From Sphingobacterium sp. (lineage in GTDB: Bacteria; Bacteroidota; Bacteroidia; Sphingobacteriales; Sphingobacteriaceae), in the NCBI GenBank assembly GCA_031277685.1, contig JAITLV010000087.1:113996-177995 (forward strand): DNA of 64,000 nucleotides. Reading direction: 5' to 3'. Positions 1 to 9,524 of the stretch are shown in pieces; position 1 is the stretch's first letter; the number at the start of each line of letters is the position of its first letter. The translations under genes were made by a program, and so were the position numbers. The notes under the pieces are model-generated. The model saw only the letters and a program-made list of their open reading frames with translations, did no database searches and had not been told where the DNA came from.

Positions 1-1
1 G

Positions 2-1873
2 CTCGAAACTATTCTGAAAAAAAGAGAAGAAAAACCAGGAGTGGCACTAGTCGAACATAGTCTGGCAACTAAAATTGTCGAAGTAGCCAAACCTATTTTC
101 TTTGCTACAATTATTATTATTACAGCCTATCTTCCGCTATTTGCCTTTGAACGGGTGGAAAAGAAACTGTTTACACCAATGGCTTATACAGTAGGCTATG
201 CTTTATTAGGGGCTTTAGCAGTATCGTTGCTACTGATTCCTGGATTGGCTTACCTGATCTACCGCAAACCGCAACAAGTGTATCATAATAGATGGTTGGA
301 AAAATTAACAACATGGTACCATAAACTGATCAAAAAAATAATGCTACACCCCAAACAGGTCTTTGTCCCCCTCATTATTGTTCTCTTAGCGACGGGGTTG
401 TTGACAACATCTGTCGGCAAAGATTTTCTGCCTACACTCGACGAAGGGTCGATCTGGTTGCAGGTTTCACTTCCTCCAGGAATTACTGTCGAGAAATCCA
501 AAGAAATGAGCGATACCTTACGTGCACGCACCTTAAAATATGAAGAGATCTCCTATGTCATGGTGCAGGCTGGACGCAATGATGATGGCACTGACGCTTG
601 GACTCCCTCACACTTTGAAGTCAGTGTAGGCCTAAAACCCTACAAAACATGGAAATGGGGAAAGACAAAAGACGATCTCATCAACGAATTGGCTGCAGAA
701 TATGCCCAAATGCCAGGTTATAATGTAGCTTTTTCCCAACCCATGATCGATGGGGTCATGGATAAAATTGCCGGTGCACATAGTGAGCTTGTCGTCAAAC
801 TTTTTGGCGACGACCTGAAAGAAACCCGACGTGTCGCCCAAGACCTTATCACCACATTGAAAAACGTCGAAGGTGCAGTGGATCTGGCTATCGACCAAGA
901 ACCACCCCTTCCACAATTGCAAGTCATCGTTGACCGTGACAAAATCGCCCAATACGGATTAAACATCTCAGATGTGACCGATCTGATTCAAATTGCTATT
1001 GGGGGCAAAGCCGTATCACAGGTTTATCAGGGCATTAAAGTGTATGATATCACCTGTCAATATGCTGAAGAAGAACGTAACTCACCTGAAAAGATTGGCA
1101 ACCTCATGCTGTATACCGATAATGGCACGCGCATACCTTTAGCGCAGGTCGCCACAATTAAACTCAACACAGGAGAAAGCACTATTTCTCGCGAACGCAA
1201 TAGTCGTCAACTGACCGTCAGATTAAATGTGCGGGGTAGAGATCTAGGAACGTTTCTAACCGAAGCACAACAGACAATTGGCCAGAGGCTGAAGTACGAT
1301 CCAAAAAAAATCAAACTACAATGGGGGGGGCAATTTGAAAACCAACATCGTGCCTACAACCGACTAGCGGTCATCGTCCCAATGACACTGGCAATTATTT
1401 TTATCCTCCTGTACAGTACCTTTGGTTCCTTTGGACAAGCAGGATTGCTTATCGGTATCGTCCCGCTAGCACTTTTTGGCGGGATGCTCGCCCTCAATAT
1501 ACGAGACATGACCTTGAATGTATCATCAGCAGTGGGCTTCATCGCCCTTTTTGGTGTTGCCATACAAAATGGCGTATTAATGCTATCTCAATTCAATGTC
1601 CTACGAAAGAATGGAATGTCATTAGACGAAGCTGTCATCGAAGGAGCATTCAGCCGATTCCGTCCAGTATTGATGACGGCAACAGTGGCCATCCTCGGTC
1701 TGCTTCCAGCGTCGCTCGCCACCGGCATTGGATCAGACGTTCAACGACCGCTCGCTACAGTGATTGTCTACGGTTTACTATTTTCCACCCTACTGACGTT
1801 ATTTATGCTTCCACCGTTATATCTTCTCATGGAACGCAAACGTCTAGGCAACACTAACTCACAAGCCGTTTAA
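2..1873 (+). CDS. CzcA/CusA-type heavy-metal efflux RND pump, C-terminal part
   Basis: Inner-membrane proton-driven pump of the HME-RND family, which exports divalent or monovalent metal ions from the periplasm and inner membrane through an adaptor and a TolC-like channel. The window starts inside the gene: the frame is open from base 2 and the first ATG-like codons are internal, so only about 620 C-terminal residues are present. Visible are hydrophobic segments at the start (ITAYLPLFAF), a long periplasmic porter/docking loop, and a C-terminal bundle of membrane helices containing SSAVGFIALFGVAIQNG, typical of CzcA/CusA. The metal cannot be read from this part. A TolC-like gene follows after about 100 bp in the same direction, as usual for czc/cus operons. 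Confidence 0.92.
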   Translation, partial: LETILKKREEKPGVALVEHSLATKIVEVAKPIFFATIIIITAYLPLFAFERVEKKLFTPMAYTVGYALLGALAVSLLLIPGLAYLIYRKPQQVYHNRWLEKLTTWYHKLIKKIMLHPKQVFVPLIIVLLATGLLTTSVGKDFLPTLDEGSIWLQVSLPPGITVEKSKEMSDTLRARTLKYEEISYVMVQAGRNDDGTDAWTPSHFEVSVGLKPYKTWKWGKTKDDLINELAAEYAQMPGYNVAFSQPMIDGVMDKIAGAHSELVVKLFGDDLKETRRVAQDLITTLKNVEGAVDLAIDQEPPLPQLQVIVDRDKIAQYGLNISDVTDLIQIAIGGKAVSQVYQGIKVYDITCQYAEEERNSPEKIGNLMLYTDNGTRIPLAQVATIKLNTGESTISRERNSRQLTVRLNVRGRDLGTFLTEAQQTIGQRLKYDPKKIKLQWGGQFENQHRAYNRLAVIVPMTLAIIFILLYSTFGSFGQAGLLIGIVPLALFGGMLALNIRDMTLNVSSAVGFIALFGVAIQNGVLMLSQFNVLRKNGMSLDEAVIEGAFSRFRPVLMTATVAILGLLPASLATGIGSDVQRPLATVIVYGLLFSTLLTLFMLPPLYLLMERKRLGNTNSQAV

Positions 1874-1974
1874 CAATCAACTCAATACAGAGATCATGTA
1901 TGAAAAGCAAATACGGTATGCTGTTGAAAGCAGTACTTTTTTAAATATGATCGAAACCACAAAATAAAATTTCA

Positions 1975-3258
1975 ATGAAAACACAGCATCTACTTTTTTT
2001 TTGCTTTATACTGCTCGCGGGAAATGCCACAGCACAAGCTATAGATTCCACTTCTACACAAAATATTCTGGAGTACGACAACTTTATCACCAAAGTCAAT
2101 AAAAGCAATCTCAGTTATGCGGCCGAGAAATTCAATCTTTCAATTGCGGAGGCCAATATGATCAGTGCCCGTGTTTTCCCAGATCCTGAATTTACGCTGG
2201 GATTATTTGACAACAGTGAAAGAACGAAGCAACTTGGCCGGGGATATAATCTGGGGTTAGGTTGGACAGTTGAATTGGGGGCAAAACGGCAGGCACGCCG
2301 ACAGGTTGCCCATGATGAAGCCGAAATTACCCGTCTCCTGCTCGGAGATTACTTTCGTAATTTGCGCGCCGATGCTACGCTTGCTTTCTTGTTAGCAAGA
2401 CAAAACCAGTTGTTGACAGCAATCTACCTCGAGTCCTATCAACAGCTCTGTAAGCTTGCTACTTCAGACAGTATACGCTATCAACTGGGGATTATTCCCC
2501 AGATTGATTACAGGCAGTCGAAGCTGGAGGCCGCCCATATGCACAATACATTATTGGCTAGTGAAGCCACCACCAAGTCCAGCTTCGCTAGTCTATCACT
2601 ACTTATGGGAGATACGAGCAAAACGTTATGGGTACCACAGGAACCCGTTATTCAACTTGATCAAAACTTCCGACTCCAGTCATTACTTTCAAAGGCAGTC
2701 CAGGAACGTACCGACCTCAAAGCCGCGCTACAAAACCGACAGCTTTCCCATAGCTTACTCCAATTAACAAAGGCAAACCGCGTTATGGATTTGGGAGTTT
2801 CCATCGGTTTTACCTCCAATGGTGAGGCCAGAAATGAAACTGCACCAACACCACAATTCAATGCCATCAACGCCGGAATCGCCATCCCCTTAAAATTTTC
2901 CAATTTTAACAAAGGCGAACTCAAATCAGCCCAATTTAAAATTGAGCAGGATGAACTTGCCTATCAAGAAGCTGAACTACGTATACAGACCGAAGTAAAC
3001 CAAGCATATATCGTATACAAAGCCACACAAAAACAGATTGAACAATTTAACGATTCCATGCTGTTCGAAGCAAAAGCCATCTTAGAAGGAAAAATCTACA
3101 GTTACAATCGAGGTGAAACCGCCCTATTGGAAGTGATCAACGCGCAACGCAGCTACAATGATACCCAGCTAGCCTATCATGAAGCTCGTTACAACTGTAC
3201 GGTCGCTTTGATCGAATTACAACGTGCTGCGGCCATTTGGAACATGGATACGCATTGA
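1975..3258 (+). CDS. TolC/CzcC-like outer-membrane efflux protein
   Basis: Outer-membrane channel component of a tripartite efflux system, probably partner of the RND pump just upstream. The 427-residue protein starts with a signal peptide (MKTQHLLFFCFILLAGNATAQA) and has the two long helical repeats of the OEP family, rich in Gln, Glu and Leu; the C-terminal repeat includes EVINAQRSYNDTQLAYHEA, a typical coiled stretch of these channels. The ATG at 1975 puts the signal peptide directly at the N-terminus. It ends 13 bp from the stop of the convergent MFS gene. No adaptor protein is seen in the window; it is expected upstream of base 1. Confidence 0.9.
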   Translation: MKTQHLLFFCFILLAGNATAQAIDSTSTQNILEYDNFITKVNKSNLSYAAEKFNLSIAEANMISARVFPDPEFTLGLFDNSERTKQLGRGYNLGLGWTVELGAKRQARRQVAHDEAEITRLLLGDYFRNLRADATLAFLLARQNQLLTAIYLESYQQLCKLATSDSIRYQLGIIPQIDYRQSKLEAAHMHNTLLASEATTKSSFASLSLLMGDTSKTLWVPQEPVIQLDQNFRLQSLLSKAVQERTDLKAALQNRQLSHSLLQLTKANRVMDLGVSIGFTSNGEARNETAPTPQFNAINAGIAIPLKFSNFNKGELKSAQFKIEQDELAYQEAELRIQTEVNQAYIVYKATQKQIEQFNDSMLFEAKAILEGKIYSYNRGETALLEVINAQRSYNDTQLAYHEARYNCTVALIELQRAAAIWNMDTH

Positions 3259-3271
3259 AGCCAAAATCCCG

Positions 3272-4849
3272 TTACACAGGTGATATCCGATTGTTCTTGA
3301 GCTTTTTATACATACTTTTTAAGGAGGGTGAAATCAGTATCAGCAACAAAATGCTGATGCTGATAATCGACATCAGTTCATAATAATCCATACCATATCG
3401 AACAAAAGCCTGCTTATTGACCCGTTCCGCAATAAGTTTCAGTGCGGCGGCATGTTCCTTATACTGCAATCCATGATGCATTACTTGTTGTGCCCCTGCC
3501 TTTATATAGCTTTCAAATATCGGATTGTCTGACTGCAGTTGATCTCGAAAAACCTCCTGATGTCGGGCATGTTCAACCAATTGGAAGAAATTCTGAAGAC
3601 CAATACTACTGGTATACCCCAGATATCGTATCGCCAAACAGGCTGCCGCTGCTGATGCACCCAATTGCGGACGCACACTGGCAATAACAAATAAGATTGT
3701 CGGAACCATGATCAAGCCAACCCCAAAGCCATGTAATACCAAGGGTAGCCAAAAGTGCTCTTCATTGCCCTCGCTTTCAAACGAAAAAAACATATACTGA
3801 TGAAAAGCCAACAGACAACAATAACCGACGATCCAGATCCATTTTACCGCAAGCCGCTTTAATAACCAATAAAGAGATAACATAACACCACAGACAGTCC
3901 CCAAGATATTGAACCATTGAATATAGGAGAGATGAATTGGATCCAGCTGGATGATCTGAAGAAAATACTGATTGGAAATTGTTAGAGAAAAACGTTCAAT
4001 ATACATCATGTACACGATCAGGATTCCGAGCAGAAATCTCTTATTTCTAAAGATCGACAATTCAATATAAACACGCTTGACCACTTTTTGTCTTACCATA
4101 AACAAGCCAAAAAAAGCAACTCCTCCGATCATTACGATCAACATCGACGCATCCGAAAACCAATAACGCTCCTGACCATAGACCATCAAATAACCAAAGC
4201 TAACCACGGTGAAACTATAGCAGATGAAACTTGCCCAATCTAACGAAAATAGCGGATAAGGCTTGTGATGTCGAATTGGTTTCATTGTGACCATAATCAG
4301 CAAGAGACCTGGCACAAAAGACAAGGCCGCATAGAAGTAAAGTTCATCAAAGTTAAATGAATCAATAAATTCCGCTGTCACAAAGCTGTTGAAAGGCGAA
4401 CTGCAGAGTAACATACCAAAAAAGATCGCGTAGCTCCCCTCTTTAGCCCGTTCGGTTTTTAGCCTGGAAAATATCATAGATATGGATAGATTGACAGCCG
4501 ACGCGAACAACATCCCTTGAAAAAATCGCAACCCGTATACCCAGCTGATCTCTGTGGTACTATACATCAGATAACAGTTTAGCAATTGCAGCAGATTAAA
4601 AATGATATAGTACTGTTTCGTTGGGAAATATTGAAAAAAACGGCGTTCAAGGACATAGAATCCCACAAATCCAGCATAGAATAAAATAATGAGAAACTGT
4701 ACATCGCTAGGCTGTGCACCATAGAAACCCGCAGTGACATTGACATTGGCCCCTGGCAGAAAAAAAAGCACCATACTTGGCATCAATCCACTGAATAAAA
4801 TCAGCTTGATCAACCATTCGGGCACCCATTCTTTAAAAATCCCCTTCAT
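3272..4849 (-). CDS. MFS multidrug exporter (EmrB/DHA2-like)
   Basis: Inner-membrane major facilitator transporter, 525 residues, with about 14 predicted hydrophobic segments and short charged loops. Last gene of a three-gene operon (TolC-like, EmrA-like, MFS), with only 5 bp between the adaptor stop and this ATG. The gene order indicates an EmrAB-TolC type pump exporting drugs or other hydrophobic compounds across both membranes. The family assignment rests on overall hydrophobicity, length and context; I see no motif that names the substrate. Confidence 0.85.
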   Translation of the reverse strand: MKGIFKEWVPEWLIKLILFSGLMPSMVLFFLPGANVNVTAGFYGAQPSDVQFLIILFYAGFVGFYVLERRFFQYFPTKQYYIIFNLLQLLNCYLMYSTTEISWVYGLRFFQGMLFASAVNLSISMIFSRLKTERAKEGSYAIFFGMLLCSSPFNSFVTAEFIDSFNFDELYFYAALSFVPGLLLIMVTMKPIRHHKPYPLFSLDWASFICYSFTVVSFGYLMVYGQERYWFSDASMLIVMIGGVAFFGLFMVRQKVVKRVYIELSIFRNKRFLLGILIVYMMYIERFSLTISNQYFLQIIQLDPIHLSYIQWFNILGTVCGVMLSLYWLLKRLAVKWIWIVGYCCLLAFHQYMFFSFESEGNEEHFWLPLVLHGFGVGLIMVPTILFVIASVRPQLGASAAAACLAIRYLGYTSSIGLQNFFQLVEHARHQEVFRDQLQSDNPIFESYIKAGAQQVMHHGLQYKEHAAALKLIAERVNKQAFVRYGMDYYELMSIISISILLLILISPSLKSMYKKLKNNRISPV

Positions 4850-4854
4850 CGCTA

Positions 4855-5910
4855 TTATTTTTTTGCGACCGACACATTCACATTCATCCCTGAACGTAAT
4901 TTTGTTGCACCCTTTCCCTTATCCAGTTCAATCCGGACAGGCACACGTTGCACGATCTTCACAAAATTTCCCGTTGCATTGTCAGGAGGAAGCAGGGAGA
5001 AGGAAGATCCGGTAGCTGGAGAAATAGAAATTATCCTTCCATAAAATGTTTCATCTGGATAAGCATCCGCCACCACCTTTACACGCGCATCCAGGTTAAG
5101 ATAACGTAATTGTGTTTCCTTGAAATTGGCGGTTACCCATATTGGCGTTTCGGCATTTACGAGAAACCCAAGTACCTCCCCCGGATTGACCATCTGCCCT
5201 TTTTCTATGCTGCGTTTTCCTACTTGACCATCATAAGGCGCCCGAATCACGGTGTAGCCCACATCGAGGTGTTTTCGGTTTGCTGCGGCTGATAACCGTA
5301 CCTTCTCTGCATGAAGTACTCCTTTTTTTACATCAACATCATAGACACGATCTTGAGCAGCCTCCAACTTATACTGTAAGGAAGCCAGCTCACTTTTATA
5401 CACATCCAACGATGCTTTGATATCTTCCAATTGCTGGGCCGTCGCAGATTTTTCATCAAATAGAAACTTATAACGATCGTATTCCAACTGTTGTTTGGTT
5501 ACACGCGCCTGCGCAGCCACAATAGATTTTTCCAAAGATTCATGCTCAGCCTGCAATATTTCCTTTTGACTGCCCAACACACTGATCTCTGCATTTTCCT
5601 TGTGTATGGAAGCCGAAGCTTGATCTGCTTCATATTTGTATTCCCGGTTGTCGATCAGCAATAACGTGTCGCCACGTTTGACCGATTGATGATCTTTAAA
5701 ATGAACCGATACAATATAACCACCGACACGGGAAATAATAGGATTAATATATTGGGTCACCTGGGCATCATTGGTATAGGTGTACCCTATGCGCAGCCAA
5801 AGTATTCTTCCGCCCCACAACAAAAGTGCAAACAAAGCAATTCCTGCAAGCCAATTGGTGATCCTTGTCAATTGGACATCGGTCAGTGACCGGTCTGATT
5901 TAGGTTTCAT
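4855..5910 (-). CDS. HlyD/EmrA-type membrane fusion protein
   Basis: Periplasmic adaptor linking the MFS pump to the TolC-like channel. The 351-residue protein has one N-terminal membrane anchor (residues about 17-35), a split lipoyl/barrel-sandwich domain (IISRVGGYIVSVHFKDHQ near residue 60 and the second half near residue 215, VIRAPYDGQVGKRSIEKGQ), an intervening coiled-coil hairpin rich in Glu, Lys and Gln, and a C-terminal beta-barrel. Its ATG overlaps the TAA of the TolC-like gene (TAATG), showing translational coupling. Confidence 0.9.
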   Translation of the reverse strand: MKPKSDRSLTDVQLTRITNWLAGIALFALLLWGGRILWLRIGYTYTNDAQVTQYINPIISRVGGYIVSVHFKDHQSVKRGDTLLLIDNREYKYEADQASASIHKENAEISVLGSQKEILQAEHESLEKSIVAAQARVTKQQLEYDRYKFLFDEKSATAQQLEDIKASLDVYKSELASLQYKLEAAQDRVYDVDVKKGVLHAEKVRLSAAANRKHLDVGYTVIRAPYDGQVGKRSIEKGQMVNPGEVLGFLVNAETPIWVTANFKETQLRYLNLDARVKVVADAYPDETFYGRIISISPATGSSFSLLPPDNATGNFVKIVQRVPVRIELDKGKGATKLRSGMNVNVSVAKK

Positions 5911-7229
5911 TAGATAGTACCCTTCAAAAATTCGATAAAATAATAATGTTTCTGTAGTGCGATCCGGGCGGATTCCAGATCAAAATTTGTCTTGAGGTAT
6001 TGCATATCCGCATCCAGAAGATCTGTAATCAGTGCCGCAGACTTGAAATATCTATTTTTAACAATGCGTTCATTTTCCTTGGCGAGCGCAAGGTTTTTCA
6101 GGCACACTTCCTCCTGTTCCTGCGCAAGGTTGTAATCCAAATAAGCCCGCATGAGTTCATTTTCAATCGTTTCTTGTTCATGATGATGTTTGACCTCCGC
6201 CCGTTTTAAAGCCACTTGCGCTCCCCGGACAATATTTTTATTGAGATATAGTGCGGATATGGGAATATTCATTCTAAGTCCTACTATATTTAAATTATAC
6301 CAGCTGTCATTATAAGGATATAAGAATACCTGCGGATTGGCAAAGGTGAATGTATTGACCAATCCCAATTCGGGCAGATAATTTGACTTAGCCTGTTTGA
6401 TAGCAAGTTTTTTTAAGGCAACTTCCTGTTCCGATTTTAGCAATACAAAAGCCTGCTGCTTCGCGATGGCAGCAATCTCATCATAGTTCATCGGGCGACT
6501 CACCCTAGGGAAACTCAAGGGGATAATCTCCTGCGGTATATTCGCGATCAATTGTAATTTTTGGTTATTTATTTTGATATCATTTACGATCTGAACCAAG
6601 AGCAATTCACGTTTGGATAACTCGAGAGAAATACGCAACACATCACTATGCAACACAGTTCCGGCAGCATAGCGGTGTTCAATCTCTTTTAATTGGGTCT
6701 GTTGATCCTTGATATCCTTTTCAATTAGACATTTATTGCGATAGCCTAAATCCAGATCAAGAAACAAGGTGGAGATTTCTAGCTTAATCTGTGCAGTGGC
6801 ACTCTTCCAATCAATGTTTGCCAATTCCACTTCCAGCTTTTTCGATTCAATTTTCATAAGATCCCGGTGGCCATTGTAGAGATTCAAGTAAAAATCGAGT
6901 CCAGTATCATACAAATAATGGATAACATCATGCTGCGATGGTTTAGCGAATATTCCTTGATCGTAGACAGGCATGTTGCTCGCATAACTGCCTGAAGCCC
7001 GGATACCAACTTTGGGTAACAATTCCATCCGCTGCTGCTGTAAGGCTATCGCCTTTTCTTTTAACTGCAATTGTGACTGTTCAATGTACTTACTGTTTTG
7101 CAATGACTTACTGATCAGATCAACGAGCGATATACGTAACGAATCTTGGGCCTGTGTTTCTAAAACTGTGGATCCAAGTACCAATAGGATACCTATTGCC
7201 TTTGCCCAATGCGACGAAAAAAAGTTCAA
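5910..7229 (-). CDS. TolC-family outer-membrane efflux protein
   Basis: First gene of the EmrAB-like efflux operon. A 439-residue protein with signal peptide (MNFFSSHWAKAIGILLVLGSTVLETQAQ) and two OEP repeats made of long amphipathic helices. Stop codon overlaps the start of the adaptor gene. The promoter must lie in the intergenic stretch shared with the divergent blaI-like gene, but no clear TAnnTTTG element for this strand was found there. Confidence 0.9.
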   Translation of the reverse strand: MNFFSSHWAKAIGILLVLGSTVLETQAQDSLRISLVDLISKSLQNSKYIEQSQLQLKEKAIALQQQRMELLPKVGIRASGSYASNMPVYDQGIFAKPSQHDVIHYLYDTGLDFYLNLYNGHRDLMKIESKKLEVELANIDWKSATAQIKLEISTLFLDLDLGYRNKCLIEKDIKDQQTQLKEIEHRYAAGTVLHSDVLRISLELSKRELLLVQIVNDIKINNQKLQLIANIPQEIIPLSFPRVSRPMNYDEIAAIAKQQAFVLLKSEQEVALKKLAIKQAKSNYLPELGLVNTFTFANPQVFLYPYNDSWYNLNIVGLRMNIPISALYLNKNIVRGAQVALKRAEVKHHHEQETIENELMRAYLDYNLAQEQEEVCLKNLALAKENERIVKNRYFKSAALITDLLDADMQYLKTNFDLESARIALQKHYYFIEFLKGTI

Positions 7230-7531
7230 TGTCTTTCTATTATTTTTTGCGTTGCAAACTTAGATACTAATCGGAATATCCATTTCTTCACAAACGCCAA
7301 TATGTTATGAAAAAAAGACATTTTTCAATCAATTTTAAACAAAAGAACAAAATCTGCCAAAAACAAGGTAAAGAACAAAACAAATGAGCCAAGCACAAGA
7401 ATTTCCATCCAGCAGATTCAGACCCTGTAAAACTGGATCTATTGAAAAAACAAAATTAAAGCCGACAAAGCTTTCCCATCAAGAATCAGTTAGTTTTAAA
7501 AAAATAAAACAACTAACTATCAAACAGTTAT

Positions 7532-7595
7532 AGTTTATCAACTTATTTTTCAGTTTTAAAACTGAAAAATAAGTTGATAAACTGAAAAATAAGTT
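7532..7595. promoter_or_regulatory. Operator-like palindrome cluster upstream of blaI-like gene
   Basis: Two arms of 26 bp (7532-7557 and 7558-7583) form a perfect inverted repeat. Inside it, and just after it, the 16-bp element AACTTATTTTTCAGTT occurs three times at 20-bp spacing: once forward (7540-7555) and twice reversed (7560-7575, 7580-7595). Each element itself has AACT/AGTT ends. BlaI-family repressors bind short dyads in front of their own gene, so these are the likely operators; this is inference. The rest of the 7230-7608 intergenic stretch is AT-rich with nothing else I can name. Confidence 0.6.
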
Positions 7596-7608
7596 ATAGC
7601 TTTAAACT

Positions 7609-7980
7609 ATGGAAGAATTAACAAAAAAAGAAGAAGAGGTTATGCATGCCATCTGGAAATTGAAGCAGGCCTTTGTAAAAGATATGATTGAATATATGGA
7701 TCCGACACAATCGACTCCTTACAACACCATATCATCCATTGTACGGATCTTAGAAAAAAAAGGTTATGTGGGTTTTCATGCTTATGGCAAGACCTATCAG
7801 TATTATCCATTAATTTCCAAGATGCAATACCGGAAATTTTTCTTTTCTAGGATGATGAACAAATATTTTGATGATTCTGTGGAAAATCTAGTTTCTTTCA
7901 TTGTCAAGGAACAACACATCAGCGAAACGGATATTGAGAAGATCAAGGAAATTATCAATAAAAATAAAGAAGATGAATAA
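7609..7980 (+). CDS. BlaI/MecI/CopY-family transcriptional repressor
   Basis: Winged-helix repressor, 123 residues. The N-terminus (LTKKEEEVMHAIWKLKQAFV) and the recognition region (TPYNTISSIVRILEKKGYVG) are classical for the BlaI/MecI family; the C-terminal helices serve for dimerisation. In this family a membrane metalloprotease (BlaR1/MecR1) signals inactivation of the repressor, and that partner is encoded immediately downstream with an 8-nt overlap. The operator cluster just upstream suggests autoregulation. No beta-lactamase gene is nearby, so the target genes are unknown. Confidence 0.92.
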   Translation: MEELTKKEEEVMHAIWKLKQAFVKDMIEYMDPTQSTPYNTISSIVRILEKKGYVGFHAYGKTYQYYPLISKMQYRKFFFSRMMNKYFDDSVENLVSFIVKEQHISETDIEKIKEIINKNKEDE

Positions 7981-9442
7981 GCTATTTTCCTATACGATCG
8001 AAGCGAATATTAGTCTCCTCGTTCTGGCCTTACTTTTTGTTCTGGCTTTTCGGAAACTTTCATTTTTCCAATTGAACCGGTTTCTACTGATTACACTCGT
8101 TACCTTTTGCACCATAGTTCCTTTATTGAAATTCAAAATTGGGTTCCCGTCTTCATTAGGCCCCAAAGCGAAGGCTAAGCAGGAGATTCTCGTTCAACAG
8201 CAGCCATTTCAGTACGATTACACGATTCCATTGGAACCCGAGGAACAGTTGAGTCTATGGGAACGGATAGCATTTAAAAAAATACTTGGAAATGCTTATC
8301 TATTGATTGTGGTCTTTCTTCTTACACGATTAACTTATCGTAGCCTAAAGTTAGTATTCCGTTTAAAAAGAGCAACCTCGCATCAACACCATGGTATCAA
8401 AGTGGTCAGTCCCTTCAAACATTTCAATAACTGTTCAATCTTTCATTTCATCATCATGGATCCGGAGCTCCTTAAGAGCCGTGAGGGCCAGCTCATCTTT
8501 GCGCATGAATCACAGCATATTTTAAAAGGACATGCCTGGGACAAATTATACATCGAGCTGATGTACTGCTTCTTCTGGATAAATCCCGCCATCTACTGGA
8601 TTCGGAAGGAACTACATCGTCTCCATGAATTTCAGGTCGACCATGTAGTGGGTGAACGCTATGGAAAGACAGATTATGCGAATTTCCTGCTCAATATAAC
8701 ACAACAACATCAACAATTAGATTATATGCAAAGTAGAATTTTAAAAAACCAAAACGAATTGGTAGAACGCATTGACAGATTGATGCAACGTCTATCACCA
8801 AGCGCGAAGAGGTATCGTTATTTACTGTTTGTTCCTTGTATAATCGTGCTAATTGCTTCCTTTTCTTTTATTAATCCACAAAAAGAAAAAGCTGCCACCA
8901 TCGTCGCGCTAAAAAATAGTAAAAAGACTGTTATCCTTGATCCCGGACACGGCGGGAAAGATGCGGGAGCCATCAGTAACAAAGGTGTGAAAGAGAAAGA
9001 TCTCACGTTACAGGCCTGTAAGATGATCCAAAATGAACTTGAAAAAGATGGCTTCAAGGTCGTATTGACCCATTCGGAAGACGAGTTTATGATGCTCAAA
9101 GACCGTACAGCCTTTACTGGTGATGCATTAGTTTCTATTCATTTTGATATTGATCCTTCAAACGCCAAGCGGCCAATCGGCTTATTTTATCCAAAAGCTG
9201 TTGAACTCCCGAAGATACAAGATCAAAGTCGGGAATTCGCTTTCCGTCTCATACAAAATTTAAAAAATCAAGGATTGAGCACGCAGAAACCGGTTGAAAG
9301 CCATCGTCACGTTATCTTACGGGGAGCAAAAATACCAGCGCTCATCGTCAGTTTAGGGAATATCAATACATTTTCTGGCACTTTAGAACCTCGATTTATT
9401 ACTTCATTTGCCACAGCCATAAAAACATCCCTGTCGGAATAG
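7973..9442 (+). CDS. BlaR1-like M56 membrane protease fused to an N-acetylmuramoyl-L-alanine amidase domain
   Basis: I place the start at the ATG at 7973, inside the last codons of the repressor gene; an upstream in-frame ATG at 7901 adds 24 basic residues and is unlikely. The 489-residue protein has N-terminal membrane helices, a zinc-protease motif HESQH (residues 178-182) with a downstream HEFQVDHVV helix as in M56 peptidases, a last membrane helix near residues 282-302, and then an Amidase_3 domain. The amidase keeps its putative zinc ligands: H326 in DPGHGG, E341 in KEKDL and H390 in SIHFD. Canonical BlaR1 has a penicillin-binding sensor after the last helix; here that place is taken by a peptidoglycan-binding or cleaving domain. 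I infer a cell-wall sensor that signals to the repressor. Confidence 0.85.
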   Translation: MNKLFSYTIEANISLLVLALLFVLAFRKLSFFQLNRFLLITLVTFCTIVPLLKFKIGFPSSLGPKAKAKQEILVQQQPFQYDYTIPLEPEEQLSLWERIAFKKILGNAYLLIVVFLLTRLTYRSLKLVFRLKRATSHQHHGIKVVSPFKHFNNCSIFHFIIMDPELLKSREGQLIFAHESQHILKGHAWDKLYIELMYCFFWINPAIYWIRKELHRLHEFQVDHVVGERYGKTDYANFLLNITQQHQQLDYMQSRILKNQNELVERIDRLMQRLSPSAKRYRYLLFVPCIIVLIASFSFINPQKEKAATIVALKNSKKTVILDPGHGGKDAGAISNKGVKEKDLTLQACKMIQNELEKDGFKVVLTHSEDEFMMLKDRTAFTGDALVSIHFDIDPSNAKRPIGLFYPKAVELPKIQDQSREFAFRLIQNLKNQGLSTQKPVESHRHVILRGAKIPALIVSLGNINTFSGTLEPRFITSFATAIKTSLSE

Positions 9443-9490
9443 TTTCCATTGGATAAAGACAAAAATACCTGCACAACGGGTTGTAGTAAA

Positions 9491-9524
9491 CAATAGAAGA
9501 TTCCTTAAAGGGAATCTTCTATTG
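9491..9524. terminator. Bidirectional hairpin between convergent genes
   Basis: Perfect 14-bp stem (9491-9504 with 9511-9524) and a 6-nt loop. It overlaps the stop codon of the DUF3050 gene and lies 48 bp after the amidase-fusion gene. The flanking T-runs are weak, so this is a moderate call. Confidence 0.55.
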
